Assembly (NCBI RefSeq): GCF_003027925.1
Contig: NZ_PYPS01000032.1
Coordinates: 29,232-93,231, forward strand
From: Micromonospora sp. RP3T
Lineage (GTDB): Bacteria > Actinomycetota > Actinomycetes > Mycobacteriales > Micromonosporaceae
Reading direction: 5' to 3'
Length of the DNA stretch: 64,000 nt
This document shows, one piece after another, positions 7,445-16,619 of the stretch. A program made the translations under genes and the position numbers. The notes under the pieces were generated by a model. It saw only the letters and a list, made by a program, of their open reading frames with translations. It was not told the origin of the DNA and did no database searches. The first letter of the stretch is position 1. Every line of letters starts with the position of its first letter.

Positions 7445-8616
7445 CAGGCGTCCCCCTCCTCGTCGCGAGCCGCGGCCAGCTCGGCCCGGACCAGTTCCCG
7501 CTGCTCGACGAGCTGCGGCGTCGGCTCGGCGTAGACGTGCTCGAAGAGGCTGAGCGGGTCCACCGTCGGCTGCTCGTCCATCCGGCGGCGCAGCGTGGCG
7601 GCGTACGCCTCGGCCTCCTCGGCGACCGCCGCGACCGCGGCGTCGTCGAGCACGCCCCGGGCCCGCAGGTACGCCTCCAGCCGGGCGATCGGGTCGCGGT
7701 CGCGCCACGCCTCGACCTCGTCGGCGTCCCGGTAGCGGGTCTGGTCGTCGGCGTTGGTGTGCGGCTCCATCCGGTAGGTGTGCGCCTCGATCAGGTACGG
7801 GCCCTTGCCGGCGCGGGCGTGCGCGACGGCCCGGTTCAGCACCGCCAGCACGGCCACCGGGTCGTTGCCGTCGACCTGCTCGCTGGGCACGCCGTAGCCG
7901 ACGCCCTTGTACGCCAGGCTCGGCGCGGCGGTCTGCCGGGACAGCGGCACGCTGATCGCGTACTTGTTGTTCTGCACCAGGAAGACGACCGGGGCCTTGA
8001 ACACGGCCGCGAAGTTGATCCCCTCGTGGAAGTCGCCCTCACTGGTGGCGCCGTCGCCGATGAAGGTCAGCGCCACGGTGTCCCGACCCTGGTACGACTC
8101 GCCGTAGGCGAGACCCGCGGCGTGCACGCACTGGGTGGCCAGCGGCGTGCACTGCGGCGCGGTGCGGGTGACGGCCGGGTCGTAGCCGCAGTGCCAGTCG
8201 CCGCGCAGCAGGGTGAGCACCTCGACCGGGTCGAGGCCACGCGCGGTCAGCGCCATCGACTCCCGGTAGGTGGGGAAGACCCAGTCGGAGTCGCGCAGGG
8301 CGAGCACCCCGCCGACCTGGCAGGCCTCCTGGCCACGGGCGGACGGGTAGACGGCGAGCCGCCCCTGCTTGGTCAGCGCGGTGGCCTGGGTGTCGAAGCG
8401 GCGGCCGACGACCATCCGCCGGTACATCTCGCGCAGCGTCTCGACCGGCGGCTCCGGGTAGTCGTCGCGGGCCGGCAGCGGGGTGCCGTCCGGGTCCAGC
8501 AGCCGAACCGGCTCGGGCTGCGGCAGCAGGCCGGCCGACGGGTCGGGGACGGCCGGGGTGGCCGGCCGGCGGGTACGCGGGGATGCCCTGCGGACCGCCT
8601 GGGGTGTGGTCGTCAC
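7444..8616 (-). CDS. bkdA: 2-oxoacid dehydrogenase E1 alpha subunit
   Basis: A 390-residue E1 alpha subunit and first gene of the operon. It starts with GTG behind AGGAGG. The thiamine diphosphate site is visible: GDGATSEGDFHEGINFAAVFKAPVVFLVQNN is the GDG...NN cofactor motif. YPSARGQEACQVG and the phosphorylation-loop-like RYRDADEVEAW region are also present. Together with E1 beta and E2 it should supply isobutyryl-, isovaleryl- and 2-methylbutyryl-CoA for branched fatty acids. E3 is not local, as is common. Its own regulator is divergent upstream. Confidence 0.93.
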   Translation of the reverse strand: MTTTPQAVRRASPRTRRPATPAVPDPSAGLLPQPEPVRLLDPDGTPLPARDDYPEPPVETLREMYRRMVVGRRFDTQATALTKQGRLAVYPSARGQEACQVGGVLALRDSDWVFPTYRESMALTARGLDPVEVLTLLRGDWHCGYDPAVTRTAPQCTPLATQCVHAAGLAYGESYQGRDTVALTFIGDGATSEGDFHEGINFAAVFKAPVVFLVQNNKYAISVPLSRQTAAPSLAYKGVGYGVPSEQVDGNDPVAVLAVLNRAVAHARAGKGPYLIEAHTYRMEPHTNADDQTRYRDADEVEAWRDRDPIARLEAYLRARGVLDDAAVAAVAEEAEAYAATLRRRMDEQPTVDPLSLFEHVYAEPTPQLVEQRELVRAELAAARDEEGDA

Positions 8617-8661
8617 GGCGGGGACCTCCTGGACGTGTGGTGGACCTATGCTCCTGCCCAT

Positions 8662-8681
8662 GGATGATTGACTCAACATCC
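8662..8681. promoter_or_regulatory. Candidate Lrp-type operator
   Basis: GGATG at 8662-8666 pairs with CATCC at 8677-8681, with TTGACTCAA in the middle. The imperfect 20-base palindrome lies between the divergent E1 alpha and Lrp-family genes, about where such a regulator would bind to control both. Confidence 0.5.
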
Positions 8682-8721
8682 GCGCTGAACGCGAGACGAA
8701 TGGCACGGGAGGGTGAGCCAA

Positions 8722-9228
8722 GTGAGCCAGGAGACCGGCACCACAGCGGGCGCGACGGGCGGAACGGGACGTTCGGCCGGCCCGCTCGACGAGGTCGACC
8801 GGCGGATCCTGCGCGAACTGGTCGCGGACGCCCGACTCTCCATCCGGACGCTTGCCGACCGCGTGCACGTCTCGCGCACCAACGCGTACGCCCGGGTGGA
8901 GCGGCTGCTGCGCGACGGCGTGCTGACCGGCTTCACCGCGCGGGTCGCGCCGGAGCCGGCCGGGCTGGGCACCTCGGCGTACATCGCGCTCACCATCGAG
9001 CAGAACACCTGGCGGGAGGTCTCCGCCGAGCTGGCCCAGGTGCGCTACATCGAGCACGCGGCGCTGCTCAGCGGCGAGCACGACGTGCTGGCGCTGGTCC
9101 GCGCGCCGGACAACGCCACGCTGCGCGACGTGGTGCTGGACCGGGTGCAGAGCATCGCCGGGGTGCTCTCCACCCGCACCTGGCTGGTCTTCGAGGAGTT
9201 CGACGGGACACTGAGCCCCTGGGCCTGA
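8722..9228 (+). CDS. bkdR: Lrp/AsnC-family regulator of the bkd operon
   Basis: About 168 residues: an AsnC-type helix-turn-helix (LDEVDRRILRELVADARLSIRTLADRVHVSRTNAYARVERL) followed by the RAM ligand-binding domain (YIALTIEQN ... EHDVLALVRAPDNATLRDVVLDRVQSIAGVLSTRTWLVF). Lrp-type BkdR proteins sense branched-chain amino acids or their keto acids and control bkd genes. It lies back to back with the E1 alpha gene, which supports this role. GTG at 8713 is also in frame, but GGGAGG directly abuts it, so GTG at 8722 has better spacing. Confidence 0.88.
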   Translation: MSQETGTTAGATGGTGRSAGPLDEVDRRILRELVADARLSIRTLADRVHVSRTNAYARVERLLRDGVLTGFTARVAPEPAGLGTSAYIALTIEQNTWREVSAELAQVRYIEHAALLSGEHDVLALVRAPDNATLRDVVLDRVQSIAGVLSTRTWLVFEEFDGTLSPWA

Positions 9229-9232
9229 CGGC

Positions 9233-10207
9233 TCACCGCTCCGGCGGCGACTCCAGGCCCTCGCGGTCGGCCAGCTCCAGCAGCGGCGCCAACGAGTGCC
9301 GCCGACCGTCCAGGCCGGCGTGCGGGTCGCCGCGGTCGGCGAAGCGGGCCGGCATGCTGAGCACGTCGAAATCCTCCGGCCGGGCGTCGTCCAGCTCGGC
9401 CCAGTCCAGCGGCGCCGACACCAGCGCCCGCGGCGTGGGCCGGATCGAGTACGCCGACGCCATGGTGTGGTCGCGGGCCATCTGGTTGTAGTCGACGAAG
9501 ACCGGCCGGTCCCGCTGGTCCCGCCACCAGGTGGTGGTGACCAGGTCCGGTCGCCGGCGTTGCATCTCCCGGCCGAGCGCCAGCACCGCCCGCCGGCACT
9601 CGCCGAAGCTCCACCGCGGCTCGATCGACAGGTAGACGTGCAGACCCCGGCCGCCGGTGGTCTTCGGGTACCCCGCCAGGCCCAGCTCGGCGAGGAACGC
9701 GCGCACCTCGTGCGCCACCGGCACCACCTGGGCGAACTCCACGCCCGGCATCGGATCCAGGTCGATGCGCAGTTGGTCCGGGTGCTCCACGTCGGCCGTC
9801 GACACCGGCCACGGGTGGAACCGCAGCGTGCCCAGGTTCGCCGCCCAGATCACCACCGCCAACTCGCTCGGCGCCACCTCGTCGGCGGTCCGTCCGCTGG
9901 GGAACGTGATGTGCGCGGTGCGCACCCAGTCGGGTGCCCCGGCCGGCAGCCGCTTCTGGTAGAACGCGTCGCCCCGGTTGGTCTGCCGGGTGGCGATCGT
10001 CGCGCCCTCGAACACGCCGCGCGGCCAGCGTTCCAGCATGGTGGGCCGGTCCCGCAGCGCGCGCAGGACGCCGTCGCCGACGGCGAGGAAATAGCGCACC
10101 ACGTCCAGCTTGGTCAGCCCGCGCTCGGGAAAGTAGGGCTTGTCCGGGCTGGAGACGCGGACCAGCCGCTCCCCCACCCGGATCTCCTCGGCCGCCGTGG
10201 TCGCCAT
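9233..10207 (-). CDS. LigD-type polymerase/primase domain protein
   Basis: A stand-alone PolDom of about 324 residues, the archaeo-eukaryotic primase-like domain that in LigD fills gaps during non-homologous end joining. Visible are SSPDKPYFPERGLTKLDVVRYFLAV at the start, the metal-binding LRIDLDP motif, TTGGRGLHVYLSIEPRWSFG, and the DYNQMARDHTMASAYSIRPTPRALVSAPLDWAEL stretch characteristic of the family. Actinobacteria often encode the polymerase, nuclease and ligase parts as separate genes; no Ku or ligase lies in the window. It is convergent with the Lrp gene with almost no gap. Confidence 0.92.
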   Translation of the reverse strand: MATTAAEEIRVGERLVRVSSPDKPYFPERGLTKLDVVRYFLAVGDGVLRALRDRPTMLERWPRGVFEGATIATRQTNRGDAFYQKRLPAGAPDWVRTAHITFPSGRTADEVAPSELAVVIWAANLGTLRFHPWPVSTADVEHPDQLRIDLDPMPGVEFAQVVPVAHEVRAFLAELGLAGYPKTTGGRGLHVYLSIEPRWSFGECRRAVLALGREMQRRRPDLVTTTWWRDQRDRPVFVDYNQMARDHTMASAYSIRPTPRALVSAPLDWAELDDARPEDFDVLSMPARFADRGDPHAGLDGRRHSLAPLLELADREGLESPPER

Positions 10208-10250
10208 CCCACCCACCGTAGGGCACCGACCGCCGTCGCGCGGGCATCCG

Positions 10251-10580
10251 TCAGGTGATCAGCAGGATCCCGACCACGATCAGCGGCACCGAGACGAACA
10301 GGAAGATGCCGACGCCGGTGAGCACCCGGCCGCCGCCGCCGTCCTCCCGCTCCGGCGCCAGCCCGAACGTGGACCGGGCCGGCAGCATGCCGATCCGGCT
10401 CAGCGTCAGGTCGCCGGTCATCCCGATCACGGCCCCGACCAGCATGAACGCCACGCCGACCCGATGCACGAAGTCGCCGCCGCTGACCGCCACCCAGACG
10501 CCGACCGCCACCGTGATCGCCGCCACCGCGACCACGAAGAGCACAAGCGCCTCCCGCAGCCCCTGCACCACCGTCGACAT
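10251..10580 (-). CDS. Small membrane protein, unknown function
   Basis: A 109-residue protein with three hydrophobic segments (about 10-31 ALVLFVVAVAAITVAVGVWV, 40-58 and 88-107) and a central cytosolic-looking linker. The ATG at 10580 has GGGGAGG at 5 bases. I do not recognise a functional family; it resembles short conserved actinobacterial membrane proteins. It is a single gene between two others transcribed on different strands. Confidence 0.7.
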   Translation of the reverse strand: MSTVVQGLREALVLFVVAVAAITVAVGVWVAVSGGDFVHRVGVAFMLVGAVIGMTGDLTLSRIGMLPARSTFGLAPEREDGGGGRVLTGVGIFLFVSVPLIVVGILLIT

Positions 10581-10719
10581 GCGCACCTCCCCGGCCGGGC
10601 CGCCCGACCCGGCGACATCTTGCCGGATCGATGCGCGCCGCGCTGCCCCGTCGTCCCGTACCTCTGCCCGGCTGAGCCGGCGCGGTTACCCGCGCCGGGC
10701 GTCGGGTACGGGGAGCCGC

Positions 10720-11451
10720 ATGGCGGAGTTGGCAGCGCTCTGGATCGTCCGGCACGGTGAGAGCACCGCGAACGTCGCGGCCACCGCGGCCGAGACGTCC
10801 GGCGCCGAACTGATCGACCTCACCCACCGGGACGCGGACGTGCCGCTGTCGCCCACCGGCGAGGAGCAGGCCCGGGCCACCGGCCGGTGGCTGGCCGGCC
10901 TGCCCGCGGAGCGCCGGCCCGAGGTGGCGGTGGTGTCGCCGTACCTGCGCGCGGTACGCACCGCCGAGCTGGCGCTGGCCGGCACCGGGGTGCCGATGAG
11001 CCGCGACGAGCGGCTACGCGACCGGGAGCTGGGCATCCTCGACGGGCTCACCGGCCACGGCGTGCGCCGACGCCACCCGGAGGAGGCACGGCGGCGGGAC
11101 CGGCTCGGCAAGTTCTACTACCGTCCGCCCGGCGGCGAGTCCTGGACCGACGTGGCGCTGCGGCTGCGGGCCCTCCTCGGTGACCTGCGCCGCGACCACG
11201 AGGGCGGTCGGGTGCTGCTGTTCGGCCACGACGCGCTGGTCTTCCTGCTCCGCTACCTGGTGGAAGGGCTCACCGAGGCGGAGCTGATGGCGCTCACCCG
11301 CGAGCACGTGATCGCGAACTGCTCGTTGACCGGCTGGCGGGCCGACGACGCCGGCCGGCTCGCGCCGGAGATGTTCAACGACGTGACCCACCTGCACCGG
11401 CAGGGGGCGCGGCCCACCAGGGAGGACGAGGTTCATGCCGAGCCGGTCTGA
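10720..11451 (+). CDS. Histidine phosphatase family protein
   Basis: A 243-residue phosphoglycerate-mutase-like protein. The catalytic RHG motif is in LWIVRHGESTANVA near the N-terminus, the second catalytic His is in LLFGHDALVFLLRYL, and Arg and Glu partners are in SPYLRAVRTAELAL and RDRELGILDG. The substrate of this subfamily is uncertain; general phosphatases and mutases share it. The ATG at 10720 follows GGGGAG. The 3' end overlaps the NnrD gene by 17 bases, so the two are probably co-translated. Confidence 0.88.
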   Translation: MAELAALWIVRHGESTANVAATAAETSGAELIDLTHRDADVPLSPTGEEQARATGRWLAGLPAERRPEVAVVSPYLRAVRTAELALAGTGVPMSRDERLRDRELGILDGLTGHGVRRRHPEEARRRDRLGKFYYRPPGGESWTDVALRLRALLGDLRRDHEGGRVLLFGHDALVFLLRYLVEGLTEAELMALTREHVIANCSLTGWRADDAGRLAPEMFNDVTHLHRQGARPTREDEVHAEPV

Positions 11452-12298
11452 CGTGATCACCCCCGCGCTGCTGCGGGACTGGGCGCTGCCGGTGCCCTCC
11501 GGCGGCAAGGAGGCGCGCGGCACGGTGCTGGTGGTCGGCGGTTCCCGGTTCACGCCCGGGGCGGTGCTGCTGGCCGGTGTCGCCGCGCTGCGGGCCGGCG
11601 CGGGCGTGCTCCAGCTCGCCGCCCCCGAGTCCACCGCCACGGCGCTGAGCATCCAGGTCCCGGAGGCGCTGGTGGTCGGCCTGCCGGAGACCGGCGAGGG
11701 CGCGGTCCGGGGCGACCCCGGTGACCTGCTGGGCGGCCTGGTCGCCGACGCGGACGTGGTGGCGGTCGGCCCCGGGCTGACCGACATCGACGCCACCCGG
11801 GAGCTGCTGCGCCTGGTGCTCGACACGGCCGACCGGGAGACCGCCCTGGTGCTCGACGCGTACGCGCTCGGCGCGCTCAGCCACGAACCGGACCTGCTGG
11901 CCGGCTCCGGCCGCAAGGTGGTGCTCACGCCGAACCTCACCGAGGCCCGCCACCTGCTCGGCCGGGACCCCGGCGACGACCTCGACGCCGAGGCGGTGGA
12001 GCTGGCCGGCCGGTACGACGCGGTGGTCTCGCTGTACGGGCACATCGCCACCCCGGACGGCCGGGCCTGGCGGGAGGAGAGCGGCGACGCCGGGCTGGGC
12101 ACCTCCGGCAGCGGCGACGTGCGGGCCGGGCTCCTCGCCGGGCTGCTCTCCCGGGGCGCCGACCCGGGGCAGGCGGCGTGCTGGGCGGCGTTCGCGCACG
12201 CGGTCAGCGGGCAGCGGCTGGTGCCCCGGTACGGCCGGATCGGCTTCCTGGCCCGTGAGCTGCTCGACGAGATCCCGTACACGATCGCGACGGTCTGA
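11435..12298 (+). CDS. nnrD: ADP-dependent NAD(P)H-hydrate dehydratase
   Basis: A 287-residue ribokinase-fold enzyme that repairs hydrated NADH and NADPH. The family signature is complete: GTVLVVGGSRFTPGAVLLAG at the N-terminus, DADVVAVGPGLTD, the VLTPNLTEARHLLG substrate region, and GTSGSGDVRAGLLAGLL, where the Asp of GSGD is catalytic. The epimerase half (NnrE) is not fused, so this is the short NnrD form. It overlaps the preceding phosphatase gene. Confidence 0.9.
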   Translation: MPSRSDVITPALLRDWALPVPSGGKEARGTVLVVGGSRFTPGAVLLAGVAALRAGAGVLQLAAPESTATALSIQVPEALVVGLPETGEGAVRGDPGDLLGGLVADADVVAVGPGLTDIDATRELLRLVLDTADRETALVLDAYALGALSHEPDLLAGSGRKVVLTPNLTEARHLLGRDPGDDLDAEAVELAGRYDAVVSLYGHIATPDGRAWREESGDAGLGTSGSGDVRAGLLAGLLSRGADPGQAACWAAFAHAVSGQRLVPRYGRIGFLARELLDEIPYTIATV

Positions 12299-12413
12299 CG
12301 GTCGACCCGCGGCGACGAGGGTGTGTGTAACACCACACGACATCCGCGCGCTGAGCCGGTGAAGGGCGTGCAGTCTGCGCGTCCTCCACCGGATCGGCCC
12401 CCTGGGAGTACGT

Positions 12414-13898
<1,485 letters not shown>

Positions 13899-13915
13899 CC
13901 CGGCACACCCCTGCG

Positions 13916-13951
13916 GACCGGGCCCGGCACGATTGCCGGGTCCGGTCTGTT
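13916..13951 (+). terminator. Terminator of the subtilase gene
   Basis: Arms of 14 bases with one mismatch (13916-13929 and 13934-13947), a CGAT loop, then TGTTTGTC. Confidence 0.75.
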
Positions 13952-14008
13952 TGTCCTGGTCGGACGCCGGGTAGGGGGGCCACATCAGTCGACCTAGGAG
14001 GTACACCG

Positions 14009-14509
14009 GTGTCCACCGACGCGATCGTCCTGCTCAAGGAGGACCACAAGGAGATCCGCCGGCTGTTCAAGGCGTTCCAGGACGCCGAGGACGGGCCGGC
14101 GAGCCGACGCGGGAAGGTCGTCACGCAGATCCTCGAGGCGCTGACGGTGCACACCTACCTGGAGAACGAGGTGATGTACCCGGAGGTCCGCAAGCTGGTG
14201 CCGGACGTCGAGGACGACATCCTCGAGTCGTACGAGGAACACCACGTGGCGGACGTGCTCTGTCTCGAACTGCACGCCATGGACGCCGACGACGAGCGGT
14301 TCGTGGCCAAGACGACGGTGCTGATGGAGAACGTGCTGCACCACGTCGAGGAGGAGGAGCAGGAGTGGTTCCCGAAGGTGCGCGAGGCGCTCGGCCGGAA
14401 CCAGCTCCAGGAGATCGGCCAGCGCATGCTGGACCTGCGGCCGACCGCGCCGAAGACGCCGACCGCCCCGAAGGCGCTGAAGAAGGCACGCGACGCCGTG
14501 GACGCCTGA
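14009..14509 (+). CDS. Hemerythrin HHE-domain protein
   Basis: A 166-residue four-helix protein with an HHE cation-binding domain. Iron-binding residues are seen in LLKEDHKEIRRLF, HTYLENEVMYPEV, EEHHVADVLC and HHVEEEEQEWFPKV. Such proteins bind a di-iron centre and sense or store oxygen or NO. The C-terminus is a Pro/Lys-rich tail (TAPKTPTAPKALKKARDA). The GTG start has AGGAGGT upstream. The hairpin repeat that follows may serve as its terminator. Confidence 0.9.
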   Translation: MSTDAIVLLKEDHKEIRRLFKAFQDAEDGPASRRGKVVTQILEALTVHTYLENEVMYPEVRKLVPDVEDDILESYEEHHVADVLCLELHAMDADDERFVAKTTVLMENVLHHVEEEEQEWFPKVREALGRNQLQEIGQRMLDLRPTAPKTPTAPKALKKARDAVDA

Positions 14510-14520
14510 GCCCTGGTGCA

Positions 14521-14602
14521 AGGCGGGGCCCCCTCTTGACACGTGGACGTTAAGAGGGGGCCCCGCCTATGCAGAATGCGTTAACAAGGGGCCCCTCCTT
14601 AT
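14521..14602. repeat. Interspersed double-hairpin repeat, copy 1
   Basis: Two GC-rich hairpins, the second introduced by GTTAA. The first has perfect 17-base arms (AGGCGGGGCCCCCTCTT at 14521-14537, complement at 14552-14568); the second is the near-palindrome AAGGGGCCCCTCCTT at 14586-14600, introduced by GCGTTAAC. A related element lies at 56677-56727. It sits directly after the hemerythrin gene and may act as its terminator. Confidence 0.8.
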
Positions 14603-14705
14603 TCGGTGCCGCCGACGAAGTCCCCGCCCGCGCCCCGGCCGGCGTGGCCAGGTCCACCCGCCCCGGCAACCCCGCAGGTCCGGTCCGGGGTCGCCCGCTA
14701 GGATC

Positions 14706-14792
14706 GACCCGGGCCGTGACTGGCGCGTGGAGATGGAGCACCATCGGGGAGCGGCCTCGTCATGAGGACGCATGCCGAGCGCCTGGGCCTTC
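14706..14792 (+). promoter_or_regulatory. ZTP (pfl) riboswitch upstream of glyA
   Basis: The segment contains the hallmark blocks of the pfl/ZTP riboswitch: GGGCCGTGACTGGCG at 14710-14724, CGGGGAGCGGC near 14745-14755, and the pseudoknot arm CCGAGCGCCTGGGC near 14774-14788, just before the glyA ribosome binding site. The class senses the purine intermediate ZTP/ZMP, which builds up when one-carbon folate is short, and glyA is one of its commonest targets. Both the motif and the target match. Confidence 0.85.
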
Positions 14793-14813
14793 CGCACGTC
14801 ACCAGGAGGTCGC

Positions 14814-16250
14814 ATGTCGCACAACGCCGAGTCCACCGCCTTCCGCAGCGCGCTGGAGGTGATCCGCGCCGTCGAGCCGCGGGTGGCGGACGCCATCGGG
14901 GCGGAGTTGGTCGACCAGCGCGAGTCGCTGAAGTTGATCGCCAGCGAGAACTACGCCTCCCCCGCGACGCTGCTGGCGATGGGGAACTGGTTCAGCGACA
15001 AGTACGCCGAGGGCACCGTCGGGCGCCGCTTCTACGCCGGCTGCCAGAACGTGGACACCGTCGAGGCGCTCGCCGCCGAGCACGCCCGGGAGCTGTTCGG
15101 GGCCGCCCACGCGTACGTGCAGCCGCACTCCGGCATCGACGCCAACCTGGTCGCGTTCTGGGCGATCCTGGCCGACCGGGTCGAGTCCCCGGCGCTGAAG
15201 AAGGCGCAGAAGCGCCACGTCAACGACCTGACCGAGGCGGACTGGTTCGCGCTGCGCCGCGAACTGGGCGACCAGCGGATGCTCGGCATGTCGCTGGATG
15301 CCGGCGGCCACCTCACCCACGGCTTCCGGCCGAACATCTCCGGCAAGATGTTCGACCAGCGCAGTTACGGCACCGACCCGGCCACCGGGTTGATCGACTA
15401 CGACCGGGTGGCCGAGGCGGCCCGGGAGTTCCGGCCGCTGATCCTGGTCGCCGGCTACTCGGCGTATCCCCGGAAGGTCAACTTCCGGATCATGCGGGAG
15501 ATCGCCGACTCGGTCGGGGCCACCTTCATGGTCGACATGGCGCACTTCGCCGGGCTGGTCGCCGGCAAGGTCTTCACCGGCGACTTCGACCCGGTGCCGC
15601 ACGCGCACATCGTCACCACCACCACGCACAAGTCGCTGCGCGGGCCGCGCGGCGGCATGGTGCTCTGCGGTCCGGAGCTGGCCGACCAGGTCGACCGGGG
15701 CTGCCCGATGGTGCTCGGCGGCCCGCTGCCGCACGTGATGGCCGCCAAGGCGGTGGCGCTGGCCGAGGCGCGGCGCCCCGACTTCGCCGACTACGCGTCC
15801 CGGATCGTGGACAACGCGCACGCGCTCGCGGACGGGCTGCTGCGCCGGGGCGCGTCGCTGGTCACCGGCGGCACCGACAACCACCTGGTGCTCATCGACG
15901 TCTCCGGCTACGGCCTGACCGGCCGGCAGGCCGAGCAGGCGCTGCTGGACTCCGGCATCGTGACCAACCGCAACGCCGTCCCGCAGGACCCGAACGGCGC
16001 GTGGTACACCTCCGGCATCCGGATCGGCACGCCGGCGCTGACCACCCGGGGGTTGGGCGCCGCCGAGATGGACGCGACCGCCGAGCTGATCCACACGGTG
16101 CTGGACCGGACCACCGCCGGCACCGGCCCGGACGGCGCCCCGTCGAAGGCGAAGTACGTGCTGGACCCGGCGGTGGCCGAGTCGGTCGGCAAGCAGGCCG
16201 CCGACCTGCTCACCCCGTTCCCGCTCTACCCCGAGGTCACCCTCGGCTGA
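14814..16250 (+). CDS. glyA: Serine hydroxymethyltransferase
   Basis: A 478-residue PLP enzyme that converts serine and tetrahydrofolate to glycine and 5,10-methylene-THF. The ATG lies behind AGGAGG. SHMT signatures are clear: SLKLIASENYASPA, GRRFYAGCQNVDTVE, VDMAHFAGLVA and the PLP lysine in VTTTTHKSLRGPRGG. It is about 50 residues longer than classical SHMT because of an insertion around residues 118-170 (RVESPALKKAQKRHVND and beyond), a known long actinobacterial variant. The riboswitch upstream ties it to the purine and one-carbon state of the cell. A hairpin follows. Confidence 0.95.
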   Translation: MSHNAESTAFRSALEVIRAVEPRVADAIGAELVDQRESLKLIASENYASPATLLAMGNWFSDKYAEGTVGRRFYAGCQNVDTVEALAAEHARELFGAAHAYVQPHSGIDANLVAFWAILADRVESPALKKAQKRHVNDLTEADWFALRRELGDQRMLGMSLDAGGHLTHGFRPNISGKMFDQRSYGTDPATGLIDYDRVAEAAREFRPLILVAGYSAYPRKVNFRIMREIADSVGATFMVDMAHFAGLVAGKVFTGDFDPVPHAHIVTTTTHKSLRGPRGGMVLCGPELADQVDRGCPMVLGGPLPHVMAAKAVALAEARRPDFADYASRIVDNAHALADGLLRRGASLVTGGTDNHLVLIDVSGYGLTGRQAEQALLDSGIVTNRNAVPQDPNGAWYTSGIRIGTPALTTRGLGAAEMDATAELIHTVLDRTTAGTGPDGAPSKAKYVLDPAVAESVGKQAADLLTPFPLYPEVTLG

Positions 16251-16256
16251 GCCCGC

Positions 16257-16294
16257 CCGCGCCCCTGCCGACCACCCGGCCGGCGGGGGCGCGG
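16257..16294. terminator. Hairpin between glyA and convergent small gene
   Basis: Fourteen-base arms with one mismatch (CCGCGCCCCTGCCG at 16257-16270 and its partner at 16281-16294). It is placed to end transcription of glyA and perhaps of the convergent gene. Confidence 0.6.
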
Positions 16295-16298
16295 AACC

Positions 16299-16550
16299 TC
16301 AGCGCAGCGGGCGCTTGAGGTGGTAGCGGTGCACCTCGGTGCTGCCCTGCACGTTGTTCACGTCCTCGGCGGCGGTGACCAGCTCCCAGCCCTCCCGGCC
16401 GACGCGGTTGAGGTGCGCGACAGCGGTGTCGCCGTACGCGGTCACGTCGGTGCGGGACCCGTCCGGGCCGTACCAGACGAACGAGACGTGGAAATTCCGG
16501 CCCTGCCCCTGATAACGGCGGACCAGCAACGCGTACTCCCAGGCAACCAT
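16299..16550 (-). CDS. Small DUF4177-like protein
   Basis: About 83 residues starting MVAWEYALLVRRYQG. The pattern of an N-terminal WEYALL strand, a mid-protein LNRVGREGWELVTA helix and a C-terminal Tyr-rich strand (EVHRYHLKRPL) resembles DUF4177-type small proteins. The function is unknown. An in-frame upstream GTG would add 19 residues, but those are Pro-rich and look untranslated. It lies between glyA and the aminotransferase; nothing shows that it belongs to the biosynthetic cluster. Confidence 0.6.
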   Translation of the reverse strand: MVAWEYALLVRRYQGQGRNFHVSFVWYGPDGSRTDVTAYGDTAVAHLNRVGREGWELVTAAEDVNNVQGSTEVHRYHLKRPLR

Positions 16551-16619
16551 CCGTCCATTATCAACGGACACCGGGTCGCCGGGGAACACGGGTGGTGCCG
16601 GAACCACGACCCTGCGGCG

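Noticed and set aside
6440..8616. The first E1 alpha/E1 beta/E2 operon as part of the biosynthetic cluster
   Set aside because: It has its own Lrp regulator, full branched-chain motifs and 8 kb of unrelated genes before the cluster, so it is ordinary metabolism.
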